Positions 24,711-36,880 are shown, numbered from the stretch's first letter. The stretch: 64,000 bases of DNA from Nyssa sinensis (GCA_008638375.1 CM018051.1:12677369-12741368); one strand, 5' to 3'. Notes: generated by a model not told the origin, from the sequence alone. A program made the numbers and translations.

Positions 24711-26334
24711 GTATGGAATAGACCTAGGAGGGTGTGAATAGGTCTATATTAAAAATTAAAAATTATTTTGACAGATTTAACTTACTATTGATGATTAAGA
24801 TTATCTCTTTCAATTATGTGAAAATTATGTTTGCTTGTCTATAATTAACAATCAATGGCATGCATCAACCAAGGATCAAAATATCGTTTCGATGTATAGT
24901 TTCGGTCTGTCCGAAAATGGAAACGTTTCGAAAATGTTTCGGAAATATAATGGAAACGGAGAAAAAATTGGAAACATGTAGAAACATAACTTAAAATTTA
25001 TTTATTTATACAAATAAGCTATTTATTGAATATTTGTTCATGTTTAAGACATATACATCATATTAATGATAAATGACATAATAGATAAACTATGTAATAT
25101 TCACGAATTAGATAATTTCACACAAATTACATATAAAATAAAAAGTAAAACAAATAGCGATTTAAACCTATTATAATTAGTAACTTAATATTAAAATAGT
25201 TGTTTCTCTACACTTTATTTCTCCTACTACTTTTCTATTATTTTCTTAAAATAATAGAAATATCTTCTTGTAATTTTGAGCCTTAATCCTTAAAAAATAA
25301 ATGGATATTATTTTTTACTAACTTCTAAAATTATTGTTGATACAAAAGAAATGTTTCTTCTGATTCGGTATGTTTCCATTAGTTTTCGGTATGTTTTCAC
25401 AGAAACAATTTTGTTTCCATGGAAACATGTGAATTTTGATATTCTATTAGTGTTTCGTTTCGGTTCCCTGAGAAACGGAAACATTTCGGCCGTTTCGATG
25501 GAAAAGAAACGAAATTTTAATCCTTGGCATCAACATATGATAATAATAATACTAAAGCAATAATAAAAATCGGAAAGATTACATACCAAGTTTTGTTGAT
25601 GAGGAAACCGCCAGAGAACAATTGTATTTGCTTTGGAAAACCCTGGTGTGCTTACCTAGATGCACACAATTCAATAGAATAACTTTGGTGATTTCAGACT
25701 TTGTAGACATAACGACTTAATCTCTCAAGCCTTACTCTTAATCTAAATCTCCTCTAACTCGAATCCTCAAGCGCCCTTCAAGTAGATCTCCACTTCGAAT
25801 CCATTAATAGACAACCCTAATCACAGTTGTGAATTCCCGCACAACCTCGAACTCTTTGATTGCACACAATTTGAAATCCACAAGCTTGTACTTTAAGGAT
25901 TTTGTAGAAAATATGGTAGGGTTCTTAGAACAATTGGCATTTGCTTTATGTGATCATGAGAAACCAATTAAAAAACATTTTTATATGAATTATATGAAAA
26001 GAGTTGTAGCAGCCAAAAGTCCTTTAAAAAATGTATCGAAGGCTATATATAGTCATAGGATAAAAAAGAAACAATTTCTAAAATAGAGTTTGGAAATTCG
26101 CACTTATTCCCGTCTAGTCATTCGAACGAACCCAACTTGTTCGACCAACTAATCCAACAAGGCCTAGACTGGTCGTTGGAATGACCTATCCCACGAAAAC
26201 CCGCGAGCCCTTCTCTGGTTTGGACGTTTGAACAATCCCTCAAACAAGGGCTTAACTTATGCTCTCTAGTCTGGTCGTTCGAATGATGCAAAGGCTTCGA
26301 ACGATCAAGACAAAATGTGAAAGCTACCTTATAT
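24711..26334. repeat. Unclassified dispersed repeat, copy 1 (interrupted)
   Basis: Shares its layout with 29605-30775. Both have a head with a G-run and TGAATAGGT, a middle phrase (ACCAAGT..TGATGA.GAAACC.C.AGA.AA) and a tail with repeated TTCGAACGA-like motifs. The copies are strongly diverged and no coding function is seen. It is interrupted by a 657-bp hAT element. Confidence 0.4.
24870..25526. mobile_element. 657-bp non-autonomous hAT-type element
   Basis: Terminal inverted repeats: left CAAGGATCAAAATATCGTTTC, matched by the complement of the right end CAAGGATTAAAATTTCGTTTC. Both sides carry the same perfect 8-bp target duplication, GCATCAAC (24862-24869 and 25527-25534). An 8-bp duplication with CA-starting inverted repeats is typical of the hAT superfamily. 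The subterminal regions are rich in GTTTCGG/GAAACG motifs in both orientations. No transposase is encoded. Confidence 0.9.
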
Positions 26335-26795
26335 TGTAACATCCAAATTGACTCTATTAATTTAAAAACATTTTTTACTCAAAACCTGAGCCAATTCAAA
26401 TATCAAAATTCATGCACACAACTACTTTGAAAAACATGATTAAAACTTTTTTAAATGCACGCAATGTGTGTGTGAAAATCCTAGGTTAATATATCCAAAA
26501 CATTACCTCATGTACCATTGTGACCACTACAATAGAAGAAGTATCTTCATGAAATTCTGAATGTATGAATGACCATAAGGCTTAGGAACTGTGACTTGAA
26601 CTTGGACACATTATAACTCCATAGTTTTTCCTACACAAATTAGCCAATACAAACTTAGACTAAAAGTCCAAACATTGGGGGTGACGAAGAGATTAAACGA
26701 AGACAAAGCTTTCGTCAAAATAGAAGAGTCAAATGGGGAGGTCTATTACAATCTTTACATACTTGAATTCAACAAAAGAGGAGGATGGTCTGGTG
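26335..26795 (+). mobile_element. Possible gypsy LTR fragment
   Basis: Begins TGTAACATCC, a typical gypsy LTR start, directly after the dispersed repeat. No matching right end with a target duplication was found (the TTACA at 26746-26750 does not pair). Confidence 0.25.
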
Positions 26796-27483
26796 CAATG
26801 TAATACCTAAGTATTAATATTTTCATAGCATGTGAATTACCTTACATTTCCTATTATGATATTATGATCGCATATGAAGTAAACCTTAGATTAAGTTTGA
26901 TTTGGGGATGCTAAATCTCATTTGGCAAGAAAGTCCACTCTTAGAACCCTAATTGAAACAAATTAGAAGTTAAAATGTAATTGTAGTAAGCATTAGAAGT
27001 GATTCTCATGCTTATACTTGATTATTCGCCAAAACTCTATTGTTAGCCCAAGTGTGATTAAGACATGCTTAACTAACGTAACCTTGATTGGGATAGGTTA
27101 CTTAAATGGTAATTTATATGATTATTTATGAGTTGGTTACGCTTGATTAGTGATCTTAATACAATATTAGTGAATTAAACTAGTCTTAATCATTTTAATC
27201 AGGGTGGTTAAGTAATCTAAAGTTAGGTTTAATTGAGATTATAAATTATAATCAAGTCCATCCATCAAACTAAATAAGAGCAACTAATATTGACCAAGAT
27301 TGTAAAGGTCACATGGCAATGGGTCCCACCTAGCCAAAACCTTGTTTGGCTTATTCTCGGTGCATCTTGCTTTCTCATGTGTAAATTCTTATGTTAGGCA
27401 AACATGGGCTAACATATGGATTAGGAATATATTAATAAAACATAAAGTATAGATTGTCAATATCAAATCATGGATGATTAAGG
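26796..27483. other. AT-rich intergenic DNA
   Basis: No gene, RNA or bounded element recognised. A second LTR-like start (TGTAATACC) at about 26799 has no partner. Confidence 0.4.
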
Positions 27484-29572
27484 TTAAAAATCATATTTGA
27501 AAATGGGTGAGTCATTGTCTAAAAAATGTGACAAAATGAGGTGAAGACACCTCAAAAGTGAAAATCGCACAAAGAGACATGTGTCCCCTATACATATTTT
27601 TGGCAAGTACCATATTTGTCTTACATCAACCTTTTGCTCCTCCAACAGACCAAGTTGCCTCCAACAAAGGTACAATAACTTGATGTAGATCGTCTATCAT
27701 CAAGGAAGCTACCCAATCTACCTCTGTATAAGCTTCTAACCTTAGATGTCTATTATTTGAAAACAAAGTTCCTTTACCAAGAGCAGTTTTGAAGTATCTC
27801 ATAATACAACAAATTGTAGGGATGCGAGGATCATGCATGAACTGATTAGCTACTCCCACTGCATAATTTATGTTTAAGCGTGTGTGTGAGAGATAAATTA
27901 ATCTTCCCACAAGTCTCGATATCTCTCTTTATCTACCTTGTTACCTTTGTCACCTTGATTAACCTCAACAGGAGACTCTGCTAGTTTGCACCCCAATAGA
28001 CCATTCCAATCTCTTCAACTAGATCAAGAATGTACTTCTGCTGAGAGATAAACATGCCCTTGTTTGATTGAGATACCCCAATACTGAGAAAGTAATGTAA
28101 AATTTCCAAATCTTTAATCTCAAATCTTTTTCCTAAATAGGCCTTCAATTTGGATATCTCCTCAATATTGTTCACTGTCAAAATTAAATCATCAAAGTAC
28201 ACAATAAGAATCGCAATCTTGTCATTTGCTTGCTTGACAAATATAGTGTGATCTACATGACTCTGTCTCTACCCAAACTTTGTCATAGCCTTGTGAAACC
28301 TATCAAACTATGCCTTCATAGACTGCTTAATTCCATAAAGAGCCTTCTTTAACTTGCACACCTTTACTTCAGTTGCTTGAGTTGAAAAACCTATTGGCAC
28401 CTCTATAAATACCTCATCGAGATTTTCATGCAAGAATGCATTTTTCACATCCAACTACTATAAGGTCCACCCAAGCTAGTTACATAAGAGATCAAACTCG
28501 AATAAAATTCATCTTGGTAATAGGAGCAGATGTCTCTTCATAATCTATGCCACATGTTTAAGTGTATCCCTTAGCAACTAGTCTCTTTTGTATTTGTCAA
28601 TCGTTTTATCAGCTTTCTATTTAACTGTGAACTCCCACCTGCAACCAATTGGTTTCTTCCCTTGATGAAGTGATATTAGCTCTTAGGTTTCATTCTTGAT
28701 GAAGTGGTACTAACTCCTAGGTTTCATTGTTCTTTAGGATTTTCATTTCTTATATTATTACTCCCTTCCACTTGGAATCTGTAAGAGCTTCGTTCCACTC
28801 CTGAGGAAAAGACACAAAAGACAGACGAAACAAATGCACGATCGGATGAAGATAAGGAACTATAAGAAACAAATTAGATATGAAATATTGAGTGCAAGCT
28901 CGAACACCTTTTCGAAGAGCAATTGGAATATTAGAGTCATCAATGGAGGGATTACAACTACTAGTAGGCTTACCATTAGAGGAAGATGGCACAAACAATG
29001 GAGCTGGAGTTGGAGATTGTGATGAGGTTGGTGGCACATGGGAGATAATCTTCTCTTCCCCGCACTTAGGATGAGCATGTCTAGTTTTGACATATGTTCA
29101 TGATTCTGCCCTTTCCAATTAATCATGATTGTGATCACCACAAATCTGCCCCCCCCCCCCCTCAACAGATTCCTGAGACCGAGGAAGTGACTCAACATGT
29201 GGTTCTCGAAAGAAGATGAAATAAATAGAGAAGACAAAGGTTGGAACCGCATCTCTTCCTCTTGAGTACCACTAAGGTCTTTTCCCTAAAGAGATAGTGT
29301 AAAAGAATAATGGACCTTAGACTCAAGAAATATAATATCCGAAGTAACAAACACTTTACTAGATGAGGGATGATAATACTCATACCCCTTTTGAGTAGCA
29401 GAGTATCCAATGAAGACACAACAAAACGATTTTAGATCAAGCTTACTCCTAGTAGTTCGATGATCATGAACGAAATAGACACAACCAAAGATATGTGATG
29501 GAACAAGATGAGTAAAGATAGAACCTTAAAGTAACTTAAGGGGGTTTTAAACTCAAGGACCTTCAAAGGCAT
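27484..29572 (-). pseudogene. Degenerate Ty1/copia pol (RE1-like)
   Basis: Minus strand. RNase H/RT end at 27910-27626 (GRLIYLSHTRLNINYAV, NQFMHDPR, HLRLEAYTEVDW); RT catalytic region at 28202-27981 (YFDDLILT, FEIKDLEILHYFL, FISQQKYILDLVEE); RT start near 28780; linker with IALRKGVRACTQ at about 28930; integrase C-terminal region at 29420-29300 (FIGYSATQKGYEYY). The motif style is that of the RE1-type copia group and differs from the copia copies at 9.9 and 32 kb. Stops and frame changes separate all the domains. No LTRs were assigned. Confidence 0.8.
29148..29161. repeat. Poly-C run
   Basis: A run of about a dozen C bases inside the copia remnant; an indel-prone position. Confidence 0.9.
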
Positions 29573-29604
29573 CTAATTGATAAGATAGGTGGCAATCCTA
29601 TGGT

Positions 29605-30775
29605 GTGAATATAACCTAGAAAGGGGGGCAGGGGGTTGAATAGGTATGTACAACCTTTTCAATCCTTCCAATTTTTCAACCACAACACTAATAACTACTA
29701 AGATGACAAAGTAAATGAATTGTAAATTCAAAGAGTATTCAACAATAGTGCACAATTCAATTATAAATCACAATCCATCCAATTTAGTAATCAAGTAATG
29801 TTTGTTAAGACATACCATTCAACACAAGCCCAAATGATCCACTAGTTCAATTTGAGTATCAATTTTACAATTTAAATTGAAATTAAATTATGTGATCAAT
29901 TGTCAATTCCTCAATTAAATTTGCTATTCCAATTTCACAATTAAGTTTCTCAATTACTTAATCGAAGATCAAATTCCACAATTCATGAAAACCTAAATCT
30001 TTATATAGCAGAAGCAGTTGAAGAATAAGAGAACTTGCAAACCAAGTGATGACGGAGAAACCACGACAGAAAACTATTCGTAGTGGAAAACTAACTCTGG
30101 AACGGGCCATGCTTAGGGAAGAATTCCACTATGATTGAGATCGAATTATAATGCAAAGATAAATCAGACTTTGTACCTCAAGCTCCGTTCTACTCGTTCA
30201 CGTCTTCAATCTCCATTGAATCCACAAGCTCCTCATAGTCAGAATATTCATACAACCGGATGCTCTCCACAGTCTCAGAATCCTCTGATCGGGCCACTTC
30301 ACAATTGCAAATCCTCACAATCTCGGTATCTACCGATTGCTCAACAATGAATCCTCAAGGTTAAACCCCACACTCTTCAATGGTGAATTGACATGGAATT
30401 GAGGCTCTTTGAGATGACTTGAATCATGTGAATTGATCTAAATCAATGAATAATTAGAGTAGGGATATGCATGATATGCAATTATGATTGTTCACTCATG
30501 AAAACTCTTAGATCTCTTAAGTGTATAGTTTTCACAATTAGAAGTTTCTCTAACTCTATTCTCCCTACATAGAAATTGAATTTTAGTCAATTTATATGAA
30601 TTAGATTGGATCTCAAATTAAGCTTGAAAATATAAAATTTTTTATTTTTCGCACATTGTTCGATCGAATGAATCATTGATGGTTCGAATGAGCACCTATT
30701 CGTTCGAACGAGCATGGAACGAACATTGAACGAGCATGCAAAGTTTAGAGGTTACAACTCTTCACTTGATGCAAA
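29605..30775. repeat. Unclassified dispersed repeat, copy 2
   Basis: See 24711-26334. The head (AGAAAGGGGGGCAGGGGG then TGAATAGGT) and the tail with GTTCGAACGAGC-type motifs at 30660-30745 match that copy in order. The right end abuts a copia LTR. Confidence 0.4.
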
Positions 30776-31034
30776 TGTTGGGTTCGTAACCATAACGAAA
30801 GCGATTTCAAAAATCTATTTGGATCTTTTTCTTTACATGAATCATACAATCTTGAAAAGAGAGTTAGAATTACCTTGTTCTTGATAATCTTGATTGTTTC
30901 TTGAAAAATTTGATGTAATTTTCCTTATCTTTCTCCTCTAGGTCTTCTCTTCTTTTCCCTTAGACAAACCGTATCGCAGGAGAGTGAGCTGTCCCTTATT
31001 TTTGTCTAACACAAAAATCTTATGATAAATGGCT

Positions 31035-31072
<38 letters not shown>

Positions 31073-32043
31073 CTTAACCGAATTAGGACAAGAGAAGGGA
31101 TCTAGTGGGTCCCACTAAGTTAGTTTTTAATTAATCAATTAAATCTTAATTATCTCATAATTAATTTTAATTGACTAATTAATTTCAATTAACTCCACTA
31201 TATATGAATTTACACTCCAACTTAGTAGAATAGAGTAAACCCATATACACTATACTTTTGCAGTTAGCCCCTCTACATGGATACTAATAATCAGGGTTCC
31301 ATATTATACTGTCAAATTACTTCTCTAATTATTTTAAGAGCCTAATTCAATAATTGTTAATCACTTGCAATTGATCATCATTTCAATAAATAATTTACTG
31401 AAAAGACCAGATTCGAATTTCAGTGATTAACCCATTGAATTAGCACAAAGGTGATATCCATCTCTCTAATATATAGAGTGTAGATTCCATCTTGAGAATA
31501 TGTGTTCCCACAGTCTAAATAATGACTTCCCAAGATATCGAGGTGTTGATCTAAAAGACCTCACTTATTGGTAACTCAAAGTTATCACTATTCAGAACTT
31601 GAGTTCACTATCCTCTCAGGATTAAGAGCTTACTGCAAATAGTGAATAAGAAACTTATTAAAGGTGACACTTCCAAATAATGTGCTTCTTATAGTGATCC
31701 AGTTCAGTGTATTTCCAATACACCAATACAATAACCTAGAGTCCACTACTCTGATGGTTGAGATAAACCACCTTATCACATAAATGTTAACTATATTACA
31801 GCTTTATAGATAAGATGTTCAGTCTTATCAATAACTGCGAACAATTCTAGAATTGCCTATATAAGCAGTTCATATCTCCTGTGTATAAATCTCATTTATA
31901 CACATGAACTACTCCTAATGACAATTCAAGGACTAATCATCTCATGATATAAAGCAACGTCCAAACATATGGTAATATGAAACTCAAGAATAAATCGAAT
32001 CTATAAATAAAATGTCTTGAATATGAGGGCACACATCCTAACA
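30776..32043 (-). mobile_element. Copia 3' LTR, copy 2
   Basis: A 1268-bp LTR matching 8734-9913. Plus-strand ends are TGTTGGGTTC and ATCCTAACA. The minus-strand purine tract GCAAGTGGGAG lies just outside at 32046-32056. It contains a (TA)n run framed by CCC and GGG at 31034-31072. Confidence 0.8.
31034..31072. repeat. (TA)n run framed by CCC/GGG
   Basis: A TA microsatellite inside the LTR, bordered by CTCCC on the left and GGGC on the right, making the whole segment nearly self-complementary. Confidence 0.9.
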
Positions 32044-33741
32044 AACTCCCACTTGCACTCACATCCATTCCCCATAACATCTAACACCCGTCCTATCCAC
32101 ATGAAGTTTGAAACTTTTAGAAGGTAGAGCCTTAGTGAAAGAATCTGCAAGATTGTCCGCAAATGCAACCTTGGTGACAATAATGTCTCCGCGCTGAACG
32201 ATCTCTCTGATGAGGTGATACCAACGCTTTATGTGCTTTCCACCCTTGTGGTTTCTTGGCTTCTTGGATTGAGCTACAACTCCACAATTGTCGCAATAAA
32301 GAACCATAGGCAATTGAAACTGTGGTACCACTCCTAGTTCCGAAAGGAACTTCTTGAGCCAAACTGCTTCCTTAGCCGGTTCAAAGGCAGCTACATATTC
32401 CGCTTCAGTGGTTGAGCCATCAATACACTATTCCTTGACACTCTTACAATTGATAGCTCCACCACCAAGAGTAGACACATATCCCAAGGTCGACTTTCTA
32501 GAGTCCTGATCTGATATAAAGTCAGAGTCTGTGTAGCCAACTAAAACTAGATCACCACCCCTGTATCTCAACATATAATCTCTAGTCATTCTAAAGTACT
32601 TGAGTATATGTTTCACGGCAGTCCAATGGTCCTGGATTAGATTGATATCTACTGACCATGCCCACTGCAAAACAAATATCTGGTCTAGTGCAAAACATAC
32701 CATACATAAGGCTTCATACAACTGAAGCATAAGGAACCGCCTTCATACGTTCCTCTTCCTCAAGTGTCTTAGGACACTGATTCTTGAACAAAAGTACTCC
32801 ATACCTAAAAGGCAGTAAGCCTTTCTGGGAGTCATGTATTGTAAAGTTGACAAGAATTTTATCTATATATGCAGCTTGAGATAAGCTTATCATCCTGTTC
32901 TTCCGATCTCGCAAAAGCTTAATCCCAAGATCATATCAAACTGATTCACTAGCCAAACCTTTATCGTAAACAACACCCATACACCATTCCCAATGAGTAT
33001 TATATCATCTACATACAGAACTAGGAACACCACCACGCTTCCTTCACTTTTCTTATACCCTCAAGGTTCATCCGGGTTTTGATCAAAACCAAATGACTTG
33101 ATTGCCTGATCAAATCGGATGTTCCAACTTCGGGAAGCTTGCTTAAGTCCATAAATGGACTTATGCAGCTTGCATACCATATGCTCTTGGCCCTTAGCTA
33201 TGAAACAATCTAGTTGCATCATATAGATGTCTTCCTCAAGATAGTCATTCAAGAATGTTGTCTTGACATCCATTTGCCAAATTTTTATCGGAGATTGCCT
33301 CATCGTAGCTACTGGAATCTAAACATGTTCATCTGAGACTTACTCTCCTAAGAACATGTACCTATCAGGTGGCCTGACAGTCCTCCCACTACGACGTGGC
33401 TCCAGCGTAATAGAAGATGTTGGAATAGAGGCATCTAGTCCATGATTATTATTTGCCTGAGGAGTAGAAGAAGCATTTGATGTTTCTTCTAAGGTGATCT
33501 TACTCTTAGGCTTCTGACCCATAATATAATCATCCTCTAGAGAGACAGCATTCGTGCTAACGAATACCTTATGCTCACTGGGATTATAAAAGAGCCAGCC
33601 TTTTGTCCCCTTAGGATAGCCAATGAAATAGCTTAATTCTAATCTTGGTTCCAACCTGCTAGTCTTTCCTTTTAGCACATAGGCTGGACACCCCCAGATC
33701 CGGTAGTGGTTTAGACTTGGCTTGCGCCGAGTCCAAAGTTC
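32044..33741 (-). pseudogene. Broken Ty1/copia pol, copy 2
   Basis: Minus strand, in order: integrase C-terminal part (33741-33340; RRKPSLNHYRIWGCPAYVL, FIGYPKGTKGWLFY, SGRTVRPPDRYMFLGE); RT (33303-33061; IWQMDVKTTFLN, VCKLHKSIYGLKQASRSWN); a further RT/RNase H block (32914-32428; ILKYFRMTRDYMLRY, GYTDSDF); and the RNase H end (32362-32059; LYCDNCGVVAQ, ADNLADSFTKALP). Stops or frame changes break each link. The RT active-site box lies in a damaged stretch near 33000. Upstream, at 33741, pol stops abruptly at a tandem array; gag, protease and the integrase core are missing. Confidence 0.85.
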
Positions 33742-35304
33742 TAGTTATCAATTTCATATTCAACTCTCTTCCTAAGGAATATGGACCACTTTAGGATGCT
33801 TTAAAACACACATAAAGCAATATGGTCCATCAATTTACTTCTAATTGTGTCTTTAAGAAGTAAAGAATATGAAATATGAAAATAAAGTTATGATGTTTCA
33901 CAATGAATGAAGAATAAAGTGTGTTACTCAAGTGATATGGCATGAAAGATATATTCTTCATCATCAAGGAATGAAACACATCAGAAAATGACTCAAAAAT
34001 AATCTTATATTTGTTATATGTTATGATTCTAAATTATTGACATCAAGTATAAAAGATGAGATTTCCTCTATAACTTAGTTTAGGAGATTGTGAGAGATTT
34101 CCTCTAAATTATTGACATCAAATGCTCATTAAATTCACATTTTAGTGAGAGCATTAAAGGTCTAATCCCACATTTTGATAAAGTGAAGGACTACATAGAA
34201 TTAATTTGTTAGTTCTTATAAGGCATTTGCAAACCCTCTAATAAACAAAAAATCAGGCATTAATTGCAATAATTCTAAGAAGTGTGTATTATGGAAATAA
34301 AGAACATTACAGTTCAATTCAAGTCCCTAAGATTGAGAACTTAGAGTCATTAGTTATCAACGTCATATTCAACTATCTTTCTAAGGAATATGGACCACTT
34401 AAAGATGCTTTAAAACACACATAAAGTAATATGGTCCATCGGTTTACTTCTAATTGTGTGTTTAAGAAGTAAAGAATATGAAAATAAAGCTATGATGTTT
34501 CACAATGAATGAAGAATAAAGTGTGTTACTTAAGTGATATGGCATGAAAGATATATTCTTCATCATCAAGAAATGAAACACATAAGAAAATGACTCAAAA
34601 ATAATCTTATATTTGTTATATGTAATGATTCTAAATTATTGACATCAAGTATAAAAGATGAGATTTCTGCTATAAGTTAGTTTAGGAGATTGTGAGAGAT
34701 TTCCTCTGAATTATTGACATCAAATGCTCATTAAATTCACATTTTAGTGAGAGCATTAAAGGTCTAATCCCACATTTTGATAAAGTGAAGGACTACATAG
34801 AATTAATTTGTTAGTTCTTATAAGGCATTTGCAAACACTCTAATAAACAAAAAATCAGGCATTAATTGCAATAATTCTAAGAAGTGTGTATTATGGAAAT
34901 AAAGAACATTACAGTTCAATTCAAGTCCCTAAGATTGAGAACTTAGTCTCATTAGTTATCAACGTCATATTCAACTCTCTTCCTAAGGAATATGGACCAC
35001 TTAAGGATGCTTTAAAACACACATAAAGTAATATGGTCCATCAATTTACTTCTAATTGTGTCTTTAAGAAGTAAAGAATATGAAATATGAAAATAAAGTT
35101 ATGATGTTTTACAATGAATAAAGAATAAAGTGTGTTACTCAAATGATATGGCATGAAAGATATATTCTTCATCATCAAGAAATGAAACACATAAGAAAAT
35201 GACTCAAAAATAATCTTATATTTGTTATATGTTTTGATTCTAAATTATTGACATCAAGTATAAAAGATGAGATTTCCTCTATAACTTAGTTTAGGAGATT
35301 GTGA
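33742..35304. repeat. Tandem array of a ~605-bp AT-rich unit (2.6 copies)
   Basis: Units start at TAGTTATCA at 33742, 34351 and 34953, giving periods of 609 and 602 bp; the third unit is cut at 35304. Identity between units is very high by eye. Each unit has two short inverted repeats: ATGGACCA paired with TGGTCCAT, and TTTACTTCT paired with AGAAGTAAA about 15 bp apart. No coding sequence. The left edge is the copia integrase remnant and the right edge is the CACGTG array. Confidence 0.95.
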
Positions 35305-36880
35305 CACGTGGCGACAAGTGTGAGTTGGCATGTCGACAAGTGCATGCAACTCGGCGACACGTGGTCGTCCTGCCACCTGACATTGCAACACATGGCATAT
35401 TACGAGGCGACACGTGGCCTTTAACGTGGATGTAAGGGACATTTGACGTGGCGGGAGCGTGGTAACTGACATGGCCACAAGTGGCAGGTGACTGGCGACA
35501 GGTTGCAAGTTTCGGCAACACGTGGCAGGTGACGAGGCAACACGTGCCACGTGAGGTGGCGGTATGTGGCAAGTGACGTGGTGGAACATGGTTGGGACGT
35601 GGTGATACGTGATGCGACACATCACAGGTGCCGGTACGACACGTGGCATGTCATAAGGAGACACGTGCCATCTAACGTGGTAGTACATGGCATATGACGT
35701 GGTAGAACATGGCATGTGACGTGACAACACGTGGCACGTAACGGTGGCATGTCCCAGGTGATGGGGTGACACATGGCATGTGATGAGGCGACACGTCACA
35801 TGTGACGGGACAACACGTGGCAAAAAGTGGCAATAGAAGTGGTGACACGTGGTAACACGTGGCTGTTGACGAGGCGACACATGGTAACACGAAGCTGTGA
35901 CGTGACGACACGTAACCGTTGACACGACATCATGTGGGATGTGACATGGCAACAAGTGGAATGAAACATATCGTCACATGGCGACAAGCGTCAGTTGACG
36001 TGGCGACATGTGGTATGCGACGCTGCACTACCTAACAGGCAACACGTGGCACCTAACATGGCGACACGTGACATGTGACGAGGTGACAAATGACATCGGG
36101 CATGGTGACACGTGGCATGTGATGAGGCGACACGTGGCATGCGACGTGGCCACACGTGGCATCTGACCTGGCGACTAGGGCAAGTGTCAGTGACACGTAG
36201 CATGTGACGAGGCAACACGTGCCACGTGACGAGGCGACACGTATCAGGTGACAAAGTGGTATGTGGCGGGCTACATGGCAGAACGTGGCTGTTGGCGAGG
36301 CAATACATGGTAACACGTGGCTGTTGACGTGACAACACGTAACCGTTGACAGGACATCACGTGGGATGTGACGTGGTGACATGTGGAATGAGATGTGACA
36401 GAGGACATGGCAACACGTGCCATGCTATGTGGCGACGCGTGGCATGCGACGTGGCACTACCTAACAAGCAACACGTGGCACCTAACATGGCGACACGTGA
36501 CATGTGACGAGGTGACAAGTGGCACTTGACATGGTGACACGTGGCATCTGACCTGGCGACTAGGGCAAGTGTCGGTGACACGTAGCATGTGACGAGGAGA
36601 CACGTATCAGGTAACAAAGCGGTACGTGGTGGAACATGGCTGTGACGTCGTGACACTGTGACGGAGACACGTCATAGGTGACAGTACGACACATGGCATG
36701 TAACGAGGTGCCACATGTCATCTGACATGGCAAAACGTGGCATGTGACGTAGCGGAACGTGACACGTTACAGCGACTTCCTAGGTGATGGGGCAACACGT
36801 GGCATGTGACAAGGCGACACATCACATGTGATGGGACGACATGTGGCAGAAAGTGGCAAGTGAAGTGGCAACACGTGGGG
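35303..36880. repeat. CACGTG-rich GC minisatellite with higher-order structure
   Basis: A degenerate unit of about 20-22 bp, roughly GGCGACACGTGGCATGTGAC, is repeated for almost 1.6 kb. By hand I count about 27 CACGTG hexamers in this span (one more lies at about 36939), most as ACACGTGG and many as ACACGTGGC. Long segments also recur: CACTACCTAACA at 36026 and 36455 (429 bp), AACCGTTGAC at 35914 and 36341 (427 bp), and the block at 35763-35842 near 36789-36870. The array is far richer in G and C than its surroundings. The unit has few stops, so several overlapping minus-strand reading frames are open; they are not genes. Confidence 0.95.

Noticed and set aside
26335..26750. Solo LTR from TGTAACATCC to ATTACA
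   Set aside because: The flanking 5-bp sequences (TATAT and ATCTT) do not match, so the right end is unsupported; kept only as a low-confidence fragment.
35254..36656. Several long overlapping minus-strand reading frames rich in C, H, V and P
   Set aside because: They are translations of the CACGTG minisatellite in different frames. The unit has few stop codons, the frames overlap each other, and there is no domain or consistent frame.
35303..36880. Resemblance to a CRISPR array
   Set aside because: The units are directly adjacent and degenerate, without unique spacers, and the genome is a plant's.
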